DNA of 64,000 nt, taken from assembly GCA_037137375.1 (NCBI GenBank), contig JBAXKJ010000001.1, positions 124,001-188,000 of the forward strand, written 5' to 3'. The DNA is from CAINVV01 sp037137375 (GTDB lineage: Bacteria; Bacteroidota; Bacteroidia; Bacteroidales; Prolixibacteraceae). Below are positions 17,122-24,772 of the stretch, in pieces (within the stretch, counting starts at the first letter, position 1; each line of letters starts with the position of its first letter). The position numbers and the translations under genes were made by a program. The notes beneath the pieces are model-generated. The model saw nothing but the letters and a program-made list of their open reading frames with translations, was not told the DNA's origin and searched no databases.

Positions 17122-17233
17122 AGTGGAAAGGTTAAAGTAAAGGTTAAAGGTTAAAGGTTAAAGGTTAAAGGTTAAAGTGGAAAGGTTAAAGGTTAAAGGT
17201 TAAAGGTTAAAGGGTAAAGGTTAAAGGGTAAAG
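17122..17233 (+). repeat. Heptamer tandem repeat (GGTTAAA)n
   Basis: About a dozen head-to-tail copies of GGTTAAA with a few interruptions (GGTTAAAGTGGAAA, GGGTAAA) fill the spacer between relA and the small TPR gene. The interruption AGTGGAAAGGTTAAAG is identical to the units at 6448-6486. Reading both strands gives no protein. Copy number is likely variable between strains. Confidence 0.9.
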
Positions 17234-17285
17234 TTTGTGTGCATCCGAAGGTGAAGATTAAGGAGTGAAAAATGAAAATATAAAA

Positions 17286-17561
17286 ATGGCAGAGGATTTG
17301 ATCATTGAGGCGAATAGGTTATGGAAGGAAGGAGATTCAGAAGAGGCCTTGAAGCTACTGAACCATGAATCCTTGTTAGAACATCCCCAGGCGAATTTCC
17401 TGTCTGGTAAAATATACTACAACAATCAGAAATGGGGACTGGCACTCAACAGTTTCCGTCGCTGCCTAAAGCTGGATCCCGATAATACTGCAGCCCAAAC
17501 CTATGTCGATCTTATCTTAAATATTCTTGGATTTTTTCATGCGGATCAGTTCAATCCTTAA
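17286..17561 (+). CDS. Small TPR-containing protein
   Basis: A 91-residue soluble protein consisting of about two tetratricopeptide repeats: EANRLWKEGDSEEALKLL, then LSGKIYYNNQKWGLALNSF with CLKLDPDN closing the second unit. I chose the ATG at 17286; the frame is open to a GTG at 17265 (seven more residues), which lies directly on the AGGAG at 17261 and is therefore less likely. There is no signal peptide, so it should be a cytoplasmic adaptor. It follows the heptamer tract. Partner proteins are unknown. Confidence 0.72.
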   Translation: MAEDLIIEANRLWKEGDSEEALKLLNHESLLEHPQANFLSGKIYYNNQKWGLALNSFRRCLKLDPDNTAAQTYVDLILNILGFFHADQFNP

Positions 17562-17572
17562 AAATTTTTGAT

Positions 17573-17580
17573 TAACTTTG
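17573..17580 (+). promoter_or_regulatory. Candidate -7 element for the secreted TPR gene
   Basis: TAACTTTG matches TAnnTTTG exactly and lies 72 nt before the ATG at 17653, implying a leader of about 65 nt. No convincing -33 element at standard spacing. Confidence 0.4.
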
Positions 17581-17652
17581 ATAGTGTAATCACTCCATAG
17601 ACTTACCATTCTTAATTAAAAATGAAGTAGTTAATCACTAAAACTTTCCAAA

Positions 17653-18306
17653 ATGAAACGATTCACTTTTGTTTTATTTTTCTGCCTGATCTTCTCTTCA
17701 CTTTATTCCCAAAAACCTTTAGTCCTGAAGGCAGACGGGGATAAGGCACTCAAAGTAAAAAATTACGCCCTGGCCTTACAGAATTATGAAAAGGCACTCA
17801 CTGTTTGGGGCAAGAATCCGACGGATTACGCCATGATCTATGCGATGGGAACCTGTGCTTATAGCGTCAACGACATGAACAAGGCGCAAAAATACTTCGA
17901 CATGTGCATTGCTGCCAATAACAATGTTGATATGGCCTACCAGTACAAGGCATGTGTGATGAAGGCTAAAAAGGATGATGCCGGCTATCTGAATACCCTA
18001 AAAGAAGGTATCGCTAAAGTGCCTAATTCCAAGGCATTGAAAGAAACCCTGGGTAAATATTATTTTGCCGAAGGGAACAAACATTACAAGGAGGCCATGG
18101 ACATGATGAAAAGTGCCGCTAATCAGGTAAAAGCCGGCAAGATTAGTGCGACTGATAAAGCCTTCAAGGATATGAACGATAAGGCCAGACTAGATTTCAA
18201 GGAGGCCCTGAAATGGATGGAAATGACTCTGGGAGTCAATCCAAATGATGAAAATGCAAAAACTGTCAAGACCAGTTGCGTCAATCAGTTGCAAATGCTT
18301 ATTTAG
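17653..18306 (+). CDS. Exported TPR-repeat protein
   Basis: A 217-residue protein with a clear signal peptide (KRFTFVLFFCLIFSSLYSQ) and then tetratricopeptide-like units: ALKVKNYALALQNYEKALTV, then YAMGTCAYSVNDMNKAQKYF and a later AEGNKHYKEAMDMM. The C-terminal third repeats the pattern EALKWMEMTLGVNPNDENA. It should be periplasmic and act as a scaffold or interaction protein; no enzymatic domain is visible. Similar short exported TPR proteins are common in Bacteroidota. It is a probable single-gene unit, facing the convergent dehydrogenase gene across a 75-bp gap. Confidence 0.8.
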   Translation: MKRFTFVLFFCLIFSSLYSQKPLVLKADGDKALKVKNYALALQNYEKALTVWGKNPTDYAMIYAMGTCAYSVNDMNKAQKYFDMCIAANNNVDMAYQYKACVMKAKKDDAGYLNTLKEGIAKVPNSKALKETLGKYYFAEGNKHYKEAMDMMKSAANQVKAGKISATDKAFKDMNDKARLDFKEALKWMEMTLGVNPNDENAKTVKTSCVNQLQMLI

Positions 18307-18381
18307 TCATTCTTGGGTCGTTCGGCAATAACAAGATATTTAATCATTCTTCAGAGCTCCGGCCATTAACCTGATATTTTA

Positions 18382-21330
18382 TCATTTTCCGGAGGTATGG
18401 TTGTTTGCCAGACCAATACTGACTTGGTCTACAAGGTAAACTATTGATTGAAAGTGTATTCCGGAATTCTGACTAAGCCCGATTTCGCAAGTTCGGCTAT
18501 TGGAATAACCCTTATTAATGTTTTGCTCATTCATGCTCTTTCCGCTACTCCAGCTTAGCAATCCGGAGGGACTTTTTAACGACTCATCCTTCCGGATTGA
18601 AAATCCTGAAGAGCGTTCACTGGAAAGCACGCCGAGCTGCTCTTTCAGCATCCTTAGTCCATGCCGGTTTAGTTCGGGAACCGTAAAACCTCTGTCCCCA
18701 GCAAATCCGCAGCAATTTGTCTTTGCAACCACCACTTCCCTGGCACATTTTCGCGCAAGCTCATTCAACTTAACCTCCAGCCCCATCTTTTTCACACTAC
18801 AAACAGGAAAAATGGCGATAGTTTCCTCCATTGGCTGGAGCTTCAAATGTGGTAGCAGATGCTCCAGAATAAACTCAACCGGTTCGTACAGTTTCATCAC
18901 GGTTCCCAGATTTTCTCGCATCGTGAACAGGCATGGACTCATATCGCAAAGGATGGGGTAAGTGCCGTATTCACTCGCCTTCAGAAGGGCTTCTCCCAGC
19001 TCGTTCGATTTTTTCGTGCCTGCTTCCGTATAACCTTTACTCGAAAAAGCCATGCCACAGCAGAGAGAAGAAAGATTTTCGGGATAAATTACATCGAATC
19101 CAGCCTTATGCAATAGCCTGACCATCACGTCTGTCAGCTGTTCCTCTTTCCCGTACCCGGTTGGTCCCATGCTGCGATTGATACATGAGGGGAAATAAAC
19201 CACTTTGCGGGCGCCCGGACGAGTTCCTGTCGCCAAAGGATTAATCTTCCTGGCTCCCTTTGGCATCCATTTATTCCATTTGGGGATAGAGTTGCAGGAA
19301 ATAAACCGTATTCCGTCAGCAAGCAGGGTCATTATCCTCGTCCCAACAAGCGCATGAAAAAAGGAAACGGTCGTGAGGCCCCGACTCATCCATTTGGTAA
19401 CCAGAGGCATATGGTCTGCAACCCAGAGCCCTTTTCCCTGGCCGCTACCGATCTCTTTATGCCTGATAGATTTAATCAATTTACCGGTATCGATGCCCAC
19501 CGGACATGCAGTGGCACAGAGTCCATCTGTAGCACAGGTTGCATCACCCGAATACCGGTAGCTTTTATTCAGGGCGGCAAGAATGTGCGGCTCCTTGCCA
19601 CTCTTTCGAAGACTGGCCATCTGACGGTAAACCACAATCCGCTGACGTGGGGTCAGCGTCAGCTCAGCTGCCACACAATTGGGCTCACAGAAACCGCATT
19701 CAATGCAGCCGTCGATCTTTTCGTGCGCATCCGGTATCGGCTTCAGGTTTTTCAAGTGAGCGTGTGGATCTTTATTGATGATGACACCAGGATTCAACAG
19801 GTTATTAGGATCGAAGATGGTCTTGATGCGTTTCATTAGCTGATAGGCTTCTGCACCCCATTCCATCTCCACAAAAGGAGCCATATTCCGGCCGGTTCCG
19901 TGCTCAGCTTTTAGCGCTCCGTCATATTTATGAACGACAAGATCAGCTACATCCTCCATCAGATTTTTGTATCGATCAACTTCCTCCGGCGATCCAAAAT
20001 CCTGGGTGAAAACGAAATGTAAATTGCCTAGAAGCGCATGTCCAAAGATGACTGCTTCGTGGTAACCCCATTTCCCGAAAAGAAGCTGCAAATCACGTGT
20101 TGCCTCTGCTAAACGACCTACCGGGAAGGAGACGTCTTCGATAATCACGGTAGTGCCCTTCTTTCGCATCGAACCAATGGAAGGAAACATTCCTTTTCGG
20201 ATCTTCCAAAGATGAGCACATTCATCTGAATCAGAGGTGAATAAGATAGGTTCGGAAGTAGGGATATTATCAAGAGTGGAGGTAATCTGATGAATCTGGG
20301 AATTCAGCGAAAAAAGATCTCCAGCCCTGGTTTCGACCAGCAGGGCGCAGACTTCCGGATCGAGCAGCTTCAAATCGACAGGCAAACCCTTCTCATTTTC
20401 TACGGATCGCAAACCCGCCCGGTCAATCAGTTCAACTGCTGCGACAGGCGATGCTTGTAAGGAGATCACGGCCTGACAGGCTGAATGAATATCGGGAAAA
20501 AGCATCAGCGAACTAGCTTTGAAAGGATGATCCACGACCGTCCGGTAGGTGATCTCGGAAATAAACCCAAGCGTCCCTTCCGAACCGATCATCAGGTGCT
20601 GCATGATCTGCAAGGGATCTGGATAGTCGACAAGTGCATTAAGACTATAACCTGTCGTATTTTTCATTCGGAACTTTTGTCTGATCCTTTCGGTTAGAGG
20701 CTCATTCTCAGTAACAGCGTCGTGTAATAGGGAAATCTGATTGAGCAGACTGGTGTGGGAAGACCTGAAATCAGCGAGACTTTTTTCATCCCCTGTATCC
20801 ACTAAAGTGCCGTCTTCCAGAAGGATCCGCATGCTCAACAGAGTCTGGTAAGAGTTTTCAGCAATACCGCAACACATACCGCTGGCATTGTTGGCTGCAA
20901 TCCCGCCGATCATGGCAGTGTCGATCGAGGCAGGATCAGGACCGATTTTCCTGCCAAATTTTGCCAGCAATGCGTTGGCTTCTTTACCCGTCAGACCCGG
21001 TTGAAGACGGATAACGGCGCCTTCTTCCTCTATGACTGCCTTCTTCCAGTAGCTGCCGGCAATGACCAAAACGGAATCAGAAACAGCCTGGCCAGAGAGG
21101 CTGGTGCCTGCTGCCCGGAAAGTAACCGGGATCATCAGTCTGGAGGATTCCTCCAGAATCAACGAGACCTCATCTTCGTTTTTTGCCTTGATGACCATCT
21201 TCGGAATCAGCCTGTAAAAACTTGCATCCGTCCCGAATGCAAGGGTATGTAAGGGGTCGTGCCAGATACGGTTGCGATCTATTACAGGCACTAGCCGGTC
21301 GTACAGCTCTTTGTAATTGCCGGATAACAT
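18382..21330 (-). CDS. FAD-linked oxidase / Fe-S oxidoreductase fusion (D-lactate or D-2-hydroxyglutarate dehydrogenase type)
   Basis: A 982-residue flavo-iron-sulfur enzyme. An FAD_binding_4 domain (TFRAAGTSLSGQAVSDSV; IGGIAANNASGM near 145) is followed by the FAD-oxidase C domain ending around EHGTGRNMAPFVE, then two 4Fe-4S clusters (CIECGFCEPNC near 545; CATDGLCATACPVG near 600) and two CCG half-domains (CCGMAF near 758, NCCGFAGDRGF near 878). Members oxidise D-2-hydroxyacids and pass electrons to quinone or another carrier. Just before the conserved tail GYSNSRTCEIGLSQNSG there is an unusual Ser-rich stretch of about 40 residues (about 904-945); its DNA holds a palindromic repeat, so this looks like an in-frame insertion. 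Substrate (lactate, 2-hydroxyglutarate, glycolate) cannot be decided. Confidence 0.88.
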   Translation of the reverse strand: MLSGNYKELYDRLVPVIDRNRIWHDPLHTLAFGTDASFYRLIPKMVIKAKNEDEVSLILEESSRLMIPVTFRAAGTSLSGQAVSDSVLVIAGSYWKKAVIEEEGAVIRLQPGLTGKEANALLAKFGRKIGPDPASIDTAMIGGIAANNASGMCCGIAENSYQTLLSMRILLEDGTLVDTGDEKSLADFRSSHTSLLNQISLLHDAVTENEPLTERIRQKFRMKNTTGYSLNALVDYPDPLQIMQHLMIGSEGTLGFISEITYRTVVDHPFKASSLMLFPDIHSACQAVISLQASPVAAVELIDRAGLRSVENEKGLPVDLKLLDPEVCALLVETRAGDLFSLNSQIHQITSTLDNIPTSEPILFTSDSDECAHLWKIRKGMFPSIGSMRKKGTTVIIEDVSFPVGRLAEATRDLQLLFGKWGYHEAVIFGHALLGNLHFVFTQDFGSPEEVDRYKNLMEDVADLVVHKYDGALKAEHGTGRNMAPFVEMEWGAEAYQLMKRIKTIFDPNNLLNPGVIINKDPHAHLKNLKPIPDAHEKIDGCIECGFCEPNCVAAELTLTPRQRIVVYRQMASLRKSGKEPHILAALNKSYRYSGDATCATDGLCATACPVGIDTGKLIKSIRHKEIGSGQGKGLWVADHMPLVTKWMSRGLTTVSFFHALVGTRIMTLLADGIRFISCNSIPKWNKWMPKGARKINPLATGTRPGARKVVYFPSCINRSMGPTGYGKEEQLTDVMVRLLHKAGFDVIYPENLSSLCCGMAFSSKGYTEAGTKKSNELGEALLKASEYGTYPILCDMSPCLFTMRENLGTVMKLYEPVEFILEHLLPHLKLQPMEETIAIFPVCSVKKMGLEVKLNELARKCAREVVVAKTNCCGFAGDRGFTVPELNRHGLRMLKEQLGVLSSERSSGFSIRKDESLKSPSGLLSWSSGKSMNEQNINKGYSNSRTCEIGLSQNSGIHFQSIVYLVDQVSIGLANNHTSGK
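18559..18599. repeat. REP-like palindrome within the dehydrogenase coding sequence
   Basis: Left arm CAATCCGGAGGGA (18559-18571) and right arm TCCTTCCGGATTG (18587-18599) pair over 13 bp with one mismatch around a 15-nt loop. It lies exactly under the extra Ser-rich segment near the protein's C-terminus. Confidence 0.7.
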
Positions 21331-21357
21331 TAGTCAATCAGGTTGTGAAGTTTATCC

Positions 21358-21365
21358 CAAAAATA
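21358..21365 (-). promoter_or_regulatory. Candidate -7 element for the FAD/Fe-S dehydrogenase gene
   Basis: Minus-strand TATTTTTG matches TAnnTTTG, 28 nt upstream of the ATG at 21330, in the 139-bp divergent spacer shared with ggt. No clear -33 box. Confidence 0.3.
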
Positions 21366-21469
21366 TGGAAAATGGGGGATTTGTCACTTTCTTTTTCCTA
21401 TTAAGATTGATTATATTTACCCGGCTAAACATTTACTTCTGGAGTCATCTACTGTCTAAAATCTATACA

Positions 21470-23158
21470 ATGAGGTTCTCAATTATATTGTTGGTCTGCT
21501 TCTGTTTTATCTTGTCAGCCAATGCCCAGGATCGCGTAACAGGCCGAACTTTTGCCACACGTTCCGAAGTAATCGCCCAGCACGGTATGGCTTGTACGAG
21601 TCAGCCACTGGCAACCCAGGTAGCACTCGATATTCTTAAGTCCGGGGGAAATGCCATCGATGCAGCCATTGCCGCCAATGCGATGCTGGGACTGGTGGAG
21701 CCAGTCAGCAACGGCATCGGAGGAGATCTTTTTGCCATCGTTTGGGACGCCAAAACCAAGAAACTCTATGGATTGAATGCCAGCGGCCGGTCGCCTTACG
21801 ATCTGACTTTCAACTATTTCAAAAAGCATGGTATTACCAGGATACCCGCTCAGGGTCCACTGCCTGTTTCAGTACCCGGATGCGTGGATGGATGGTTTGA
21901 ACTCCATAAAAAATTTGGAAAACTACCTGTTAGTGAAATACTTAAACCAGTTATTACTTACGCTAAAGAGGGATTCCCGGTTACTGAAGTTATTGCTTAT
22001 TATTGGAACTCCAACGCAAAAAGCCTGGAGAAATATGCCGGGTTCAAGGAGATTTACATGCCTGGCGGCAAAGCCCCGGCCAAGGGTGAAGTATTCAAAA
22101 ATCCATACCTCGCTGCTACCCTCGAAAAGATCGTCGCCGGCGGACGGGATGCATTCTACAAGGGTGAGATCGCCCAAAAAATGGTCGATTATATGAAGGA
22201 GCAGGGGGGATTCTTCAGTATGCGTGACTTCGCCGATCATCATTCCGACTGGGTCGAACCGATTTCTGTCAACTATAGGGGATACGATATATGGGAATTA
22301 CCTCCCAACGGTCAGGGTACCGCAGTGCTTCAGATGCTCAATATGCTCGAAAAATTTGATCTCGCTAAAATGGGTTTTGGCAGCGCTGAATATATCCACA
22401 CCTTCGTGGAAACCAAGAAACTGGCCTTCGAAGACCGGGCTAAATACTACGCGGATCCGGATTTTAACAAGATCCCGATCACTAAACTGATCTCGAAAGA
22501 ATATGCCACCGAACGGCTTAAGCTCTTCGATGCCAACCGTTCAGCCAAGAGTTATCCCGCCGGAAACCTGGAAACCGGTAATACCATTTATCTTACCACG
22601 GCCGACAAGGATGGCAACATGGTCTCGCTGATCCAGAGCAACTACCGGGGAATGGGCTCCGGTATGACACCGGGTAAACTAGGGTTCATCTTCCAGGATC
22701 GCGGAGAAATGTTTATCATCGACTCCACGCACATGAACCGGTACGAGCCGCACAAGAGGCCTTTTCATACGATTATTCCGGCCTTTATTACCAAGGATGG
22801 AAAACCTTTTATCAGCTTCGGACTCATGGGCGGATCGATGCAGCCTCAGGGACACGTTCAGATGGTGGTCAACCTGATCGATTTTGGCATGAACCTCCAG
22901 GAAGCCGGTGATGCGCCGCGAATCTGCCACGAAGGTTCAAGTGAACCTACCGGCGAAAAGATGACCGACGGCGGGATCGTGTACCTCGAAAGCGGAGTGC
23001 CCTATGAAACCATCCGGCAGTTGCTGGGCAAGGGTCACGTGGTACAATATATTAATGGCATCTATGGAGGTTACCAGGCGATCAAATGGGACGAGAAGAA
23101 CAAGGTCTATTTCGGGGCTTCGGAGTCGCGGAAGGATGGGCAGGCAGCAGGCTATTGA
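21470..23158 (+). CDS. ggt: Gamma-glutamyltransferase (glutathione hydrolase)
   Basis: A 562-residue N-terminal-nucleophile hydrolase of the periplasm. I start it at the ATG at 21470 because that gives a proper signal peptide (RFSIILLVCFCFILSANAQ); the frame is open further up but that part crosses the divergent promoter spacer. The family motifs GMACTSQPLATQVALDIL, GGNAIDAAIAANAMLGLVEP and SNGIGGDLFAIVWD are intact. The autocatalytic cleavage/nucleophile site lies at GNTIYLTTADKDG, with Thr about 372 aligning with the catalytic Thr, although the usual TTH is TIY here. NYRGMGSGMTPG and GLMGGSMQPQGHVQ follow. It would cleave gamma-glutamyl bonds of glutathione or related peptides for nutrient recovery. 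Confidence 0.9.
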   Translation: MRFSIILLVCFCFILSANAQDRVTGRTFATRSEVIAQHGMACTSQPLATQVALDILKSGGNAIDAAIAANAMLGLVEPVSNGIGGDLFAIVWDAKTKKLYGLNASGRSPYDLTFNYFKKHGITRIPAQGPLPVSVPGCVDGWFELHKKFGKLPVSEILKPVITYAKEGFPVTEVIAYYWNSNAKSLEKYAGFKEIYMPGGKAPAKGEVFKNPYLAATLEKIVAGGRDAFYKGEIAQKMVDYMKEQGGFFSMRDFADHHSDWVEPISVNYRGYDIWELPPNGQGTAVLQMLNMLEKFDLAKMGFGSAEYIHTFVETKKLAFEDRAKYYADPDFNKIPITKLISKEYATERLKLFDANRSAKSYPAGNLETGNTIYLTTADKDGNMVSLIQSNYRGMGSGMTPGKLGFIFQDRGEMFIIDSTHMNRYEPHKRPFHTIIPAFITKDGKPFISFGLMGGSMQPQGHVQMVVNLIDFGMNLQEAGDAPRICHEGSSEPTGEKMTDGGIVYLESGVPYETIRQLLGKGHVVQYINGIYGGYQAIKWDEKNKVYFGASESRKDGQAAGY

Positions 23159-23160
23159 AA

Positions 23161-23190
23161 AAAATGGGAAAATGGGAAAATGGGAAAATG
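23161..23190 (+). repeat. Short tandem repeat, AAAATGGG type
   Basis: Three to four octamer copies of AAAATGGG immediately follow the ggt stop codon. Another member of the simple repeats found in this window's spacers. Confidence 0.7.
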
Positions 23191-23265
23191 AGAACTGCGT
23201 CTGGATACAAACACAAGGATTTGTTTTATTGAAATGATTGATTAACCAAATAATATCTTTTTAAC

Positions 23266-24516
23266 ATGAAGAGAAGAAATTTTCTGAACACCTCGCTTGC
23301 CATGGCAGGCATAATGGTAATTCCGAGACACGTACTTGGAGGAACCGGTTTCACCGCACCCAGCGATCAGCTCAACAAGGCCATTATCGGCGTTGGAGGA
23401 ATGGGTCGCGGTCACATTCCCTATGAGGATACCCGCGTTGTGGCGATCTGCGATGTGGATAAAAAACACCTCGAGCAGGCCAAACTGCTGATCAAGAATC
23501 CGGTAAATACTTACCATGATTTTCGTGAATTATTATTACAACCTGATATCGACATCGTTCATATTGCCACTCCTCCTCACTGGCACGGCATCATGGCCGT
23601 CGAGGCAGCCCGTGCCGGCAAAGATATCTGGTGTGAAAAACCGATGACACGTACTATTGGCGAAGGTCTCCGGGTGGTCGAAGAGATCAATAAATACGAC
23701 CGGATCTTCAGACTGAATACCTGGTTTCGTTTCAAGGATACTTTCTATGGTTTGGGTACAGATGTGAAGCCGCTGAAAAAAGTCATTCAAAGCGGAATCC
23801 TTGGCTGGCCGCTGAAGGTAACGGTGAGCGGTATCACCGGTTACGACTGGAAATTCTACTGGAGCGGGGAGCGTAATTTGAAGCCTATGCCGGTTCCGGA
23901 AGAATTGGATTATGATATGTGGCTCGGTCCTGCCCCTTACAAACCCTATAATCCTGAGCGTGTGCATGCCAAGTTCCGTGGCTACTGGGATTATGACGGA
24001 GGCGGTTTGGGCGACATGGGCCAGCATTACCTCGATCCTGTTCAATACATGTTGGGCAAGGATGATACCAGTCCGGTGAAGGTCGAGGTGGATGCTCCGG
24101 AGCAACATTATGACGCAGTCGGTTCCTGGAGAAGAATTGAATATACTTATGCGGATGGATGTAAAATTATCCTCGACGGCGAAAACCGCGACAAGGATGC
24201 GGCCTATATCGAAGGGCCTAATGGGAAGATATTCAGAGGATTCAAATCTAATATTCCAAATCTTCAATCTTTTATCGAGACACTTCCGGATCCGGAACCA
24301 CAGATTACCACCTTCACAGAATCAGTACGAACCCGCAAAAAGTTTGCACTGAATGAGATGAACGGTTTCCACTCTGCTACCATCGTGAACATGGGTGTCA
24401 TTGCACTGCAGCTAGGACGTACGCTGCATTTTGATCCTGCGAAGCAGCAGTTTATCGACGACGAGGCTGCCAACAGGTTGATTAACCAACCCATGCGTAC
24501 ACCCTGGACGTTGTAG
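23266..24516 (+). CDS. Gfo/Idh/MocA-family oxidoreductase, Tat-type export signal
   Basis: A 416-residue NAD(P)-dependent oxidoreductase. The N-terminus has a twin-arginine motif KRRNFL (residues 2-7) and a hydrophobic stretch, so the folded enzyme with its cofactor is probably sent to the periplasm by Tat. The Rossmann motif IGVGGMGRGH spans residues 41-50, CDVDKK follows, and the catalytic EKP is at 124-126. A C-terminal alpha/beta substrate domain includes YWDYDGGGLGDMGQHYLDP, with the conserved D and H typical of sugar-acting members. In Bacteroidota such enzymes oxidise glycosides at C3 to 3-keto sugars and often neighbour DUF1080 (3-keto-disaccharide hydrolase) genes, as here: the next gene on the strand has two DUF1080 domains. 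Confidence 0.88.
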   Translation: MKRRNFLNTSLAMAGIMVIPRHVLGGTGFTAPSDQLNKAIIGVGGMGRGHIPYEDTRVVAICDVDKKHLEQAKLLIKNPVNTYHDFRELLLQPDIDIVHIATPPHWHGIMAVEAARAGKDIWCEKPMTRTIGEGLRVVEEINKYDRIFRLNTWFRFKDTFYGLGTDVKPLKKVIQSGILGWPLKVTVSGITGYDWKFYWSGERNLKPMPVPEELDYDMWLGPAPYKPYNPERVHAKFRGYWDYDGGGLGDMGQHYLDPVQYMLGKDDTSPVKVEVDAPEQHYDAVGSWRRIEYTYADGCKIILDGENRDKDAAYIEGPNGKIFRGFKSNIPNLQSFIETLPDPEPQITTFTESVRTRKKFALNEMNGFHSATIVNMGVIALQLGRTLHFDPAKQQFIDDEAANRLINQPMRTPWTL

Positions 24517-24539
24517 TTTACCAGCTCGCCCCGACAAAT

Positions 24540-24712
24540 GCTCCGACAGATTTGCAATCTGTCGGTAAAAGCAAACAGTAACCACACACACAGTGACTAT
24601 ACGCTCCGACAGATTTGCAATCTGTCGGTAAAAGCTAACAGATACTACACGCTCCAACGGATTTGCAATCCGTTGGCAAAAGGCAACCAGCGGATTGCAA
24701 ATCCACTGGAGC
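24540..24712. repeat. Cluster of four REP-like palindromes
   Basis: Three direct copies read GCTCC followed by a 23-bp near-perfect palindrome: CCGACAGATTTGC... at 24543-24565 and again at 24606-24628, and CCAACGGATTTGC... at 24654-24676. The first two share the trailer GGTAAAAGC; the third has GGCAAAAGG. A fourth, inverted copy (palindrome 24687-24709, then GGAGC) closes the array. In the third copy both arms change together (GACAG/CTGTC to AACGG/CCGTT), that is, with compensatory substitutions, which argues that the hairpin itself is selected. The layout resembles REP/BIME elements mobilised by RAYT (IS200-like) enzymes. No such transposase gene lies in the window. Confidence 0.88.
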
Positions 24713-24772
24713 GTTAAATGGGATCGGCAAAAACAGAAATAGATTGATAAATAATATTAATTAATACACCCC

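Noticed and set aside
18307..18381. Terminator between the TPR and dehydrogenase genes
   Set aside because: CTCCGG and CCGGAG form only a 6-bp stem with a loop of about 26 nt and no T-run, too weak to call.
21317..21469. N-terminal extension of the gamma-glutamyltransferase
   Set aside because: The extra 51 residues would cover the divergent promoter spacer and place the signal peptide inside the protein; the ATG at 21470 gives a normal secreted protein.
22224..22490. Second reading frames of 80-160 codons inside ggt, relA, the dehydrogenase and the SusC genes
   Set aside because: They lie antisense or out of frame within well-recognised genes, lack start context and have no recognisable domain.
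24412..24657. Minus-strand ORF (81 aa) with a repeated FYRQIANLSE peptide
   Set aside because: It is only the translation of the REP-like palindromes and runs into the Gfo oxidoreductase gene; no start signal and no family.
24540..24712. Possible CRISPR array
   Set aside because: The repeats are self-complementary, have spacers of unequal length (about 40, 25 and 10 bp), one copy is inverted and no cas gene is near. REP-type elements explain it better.
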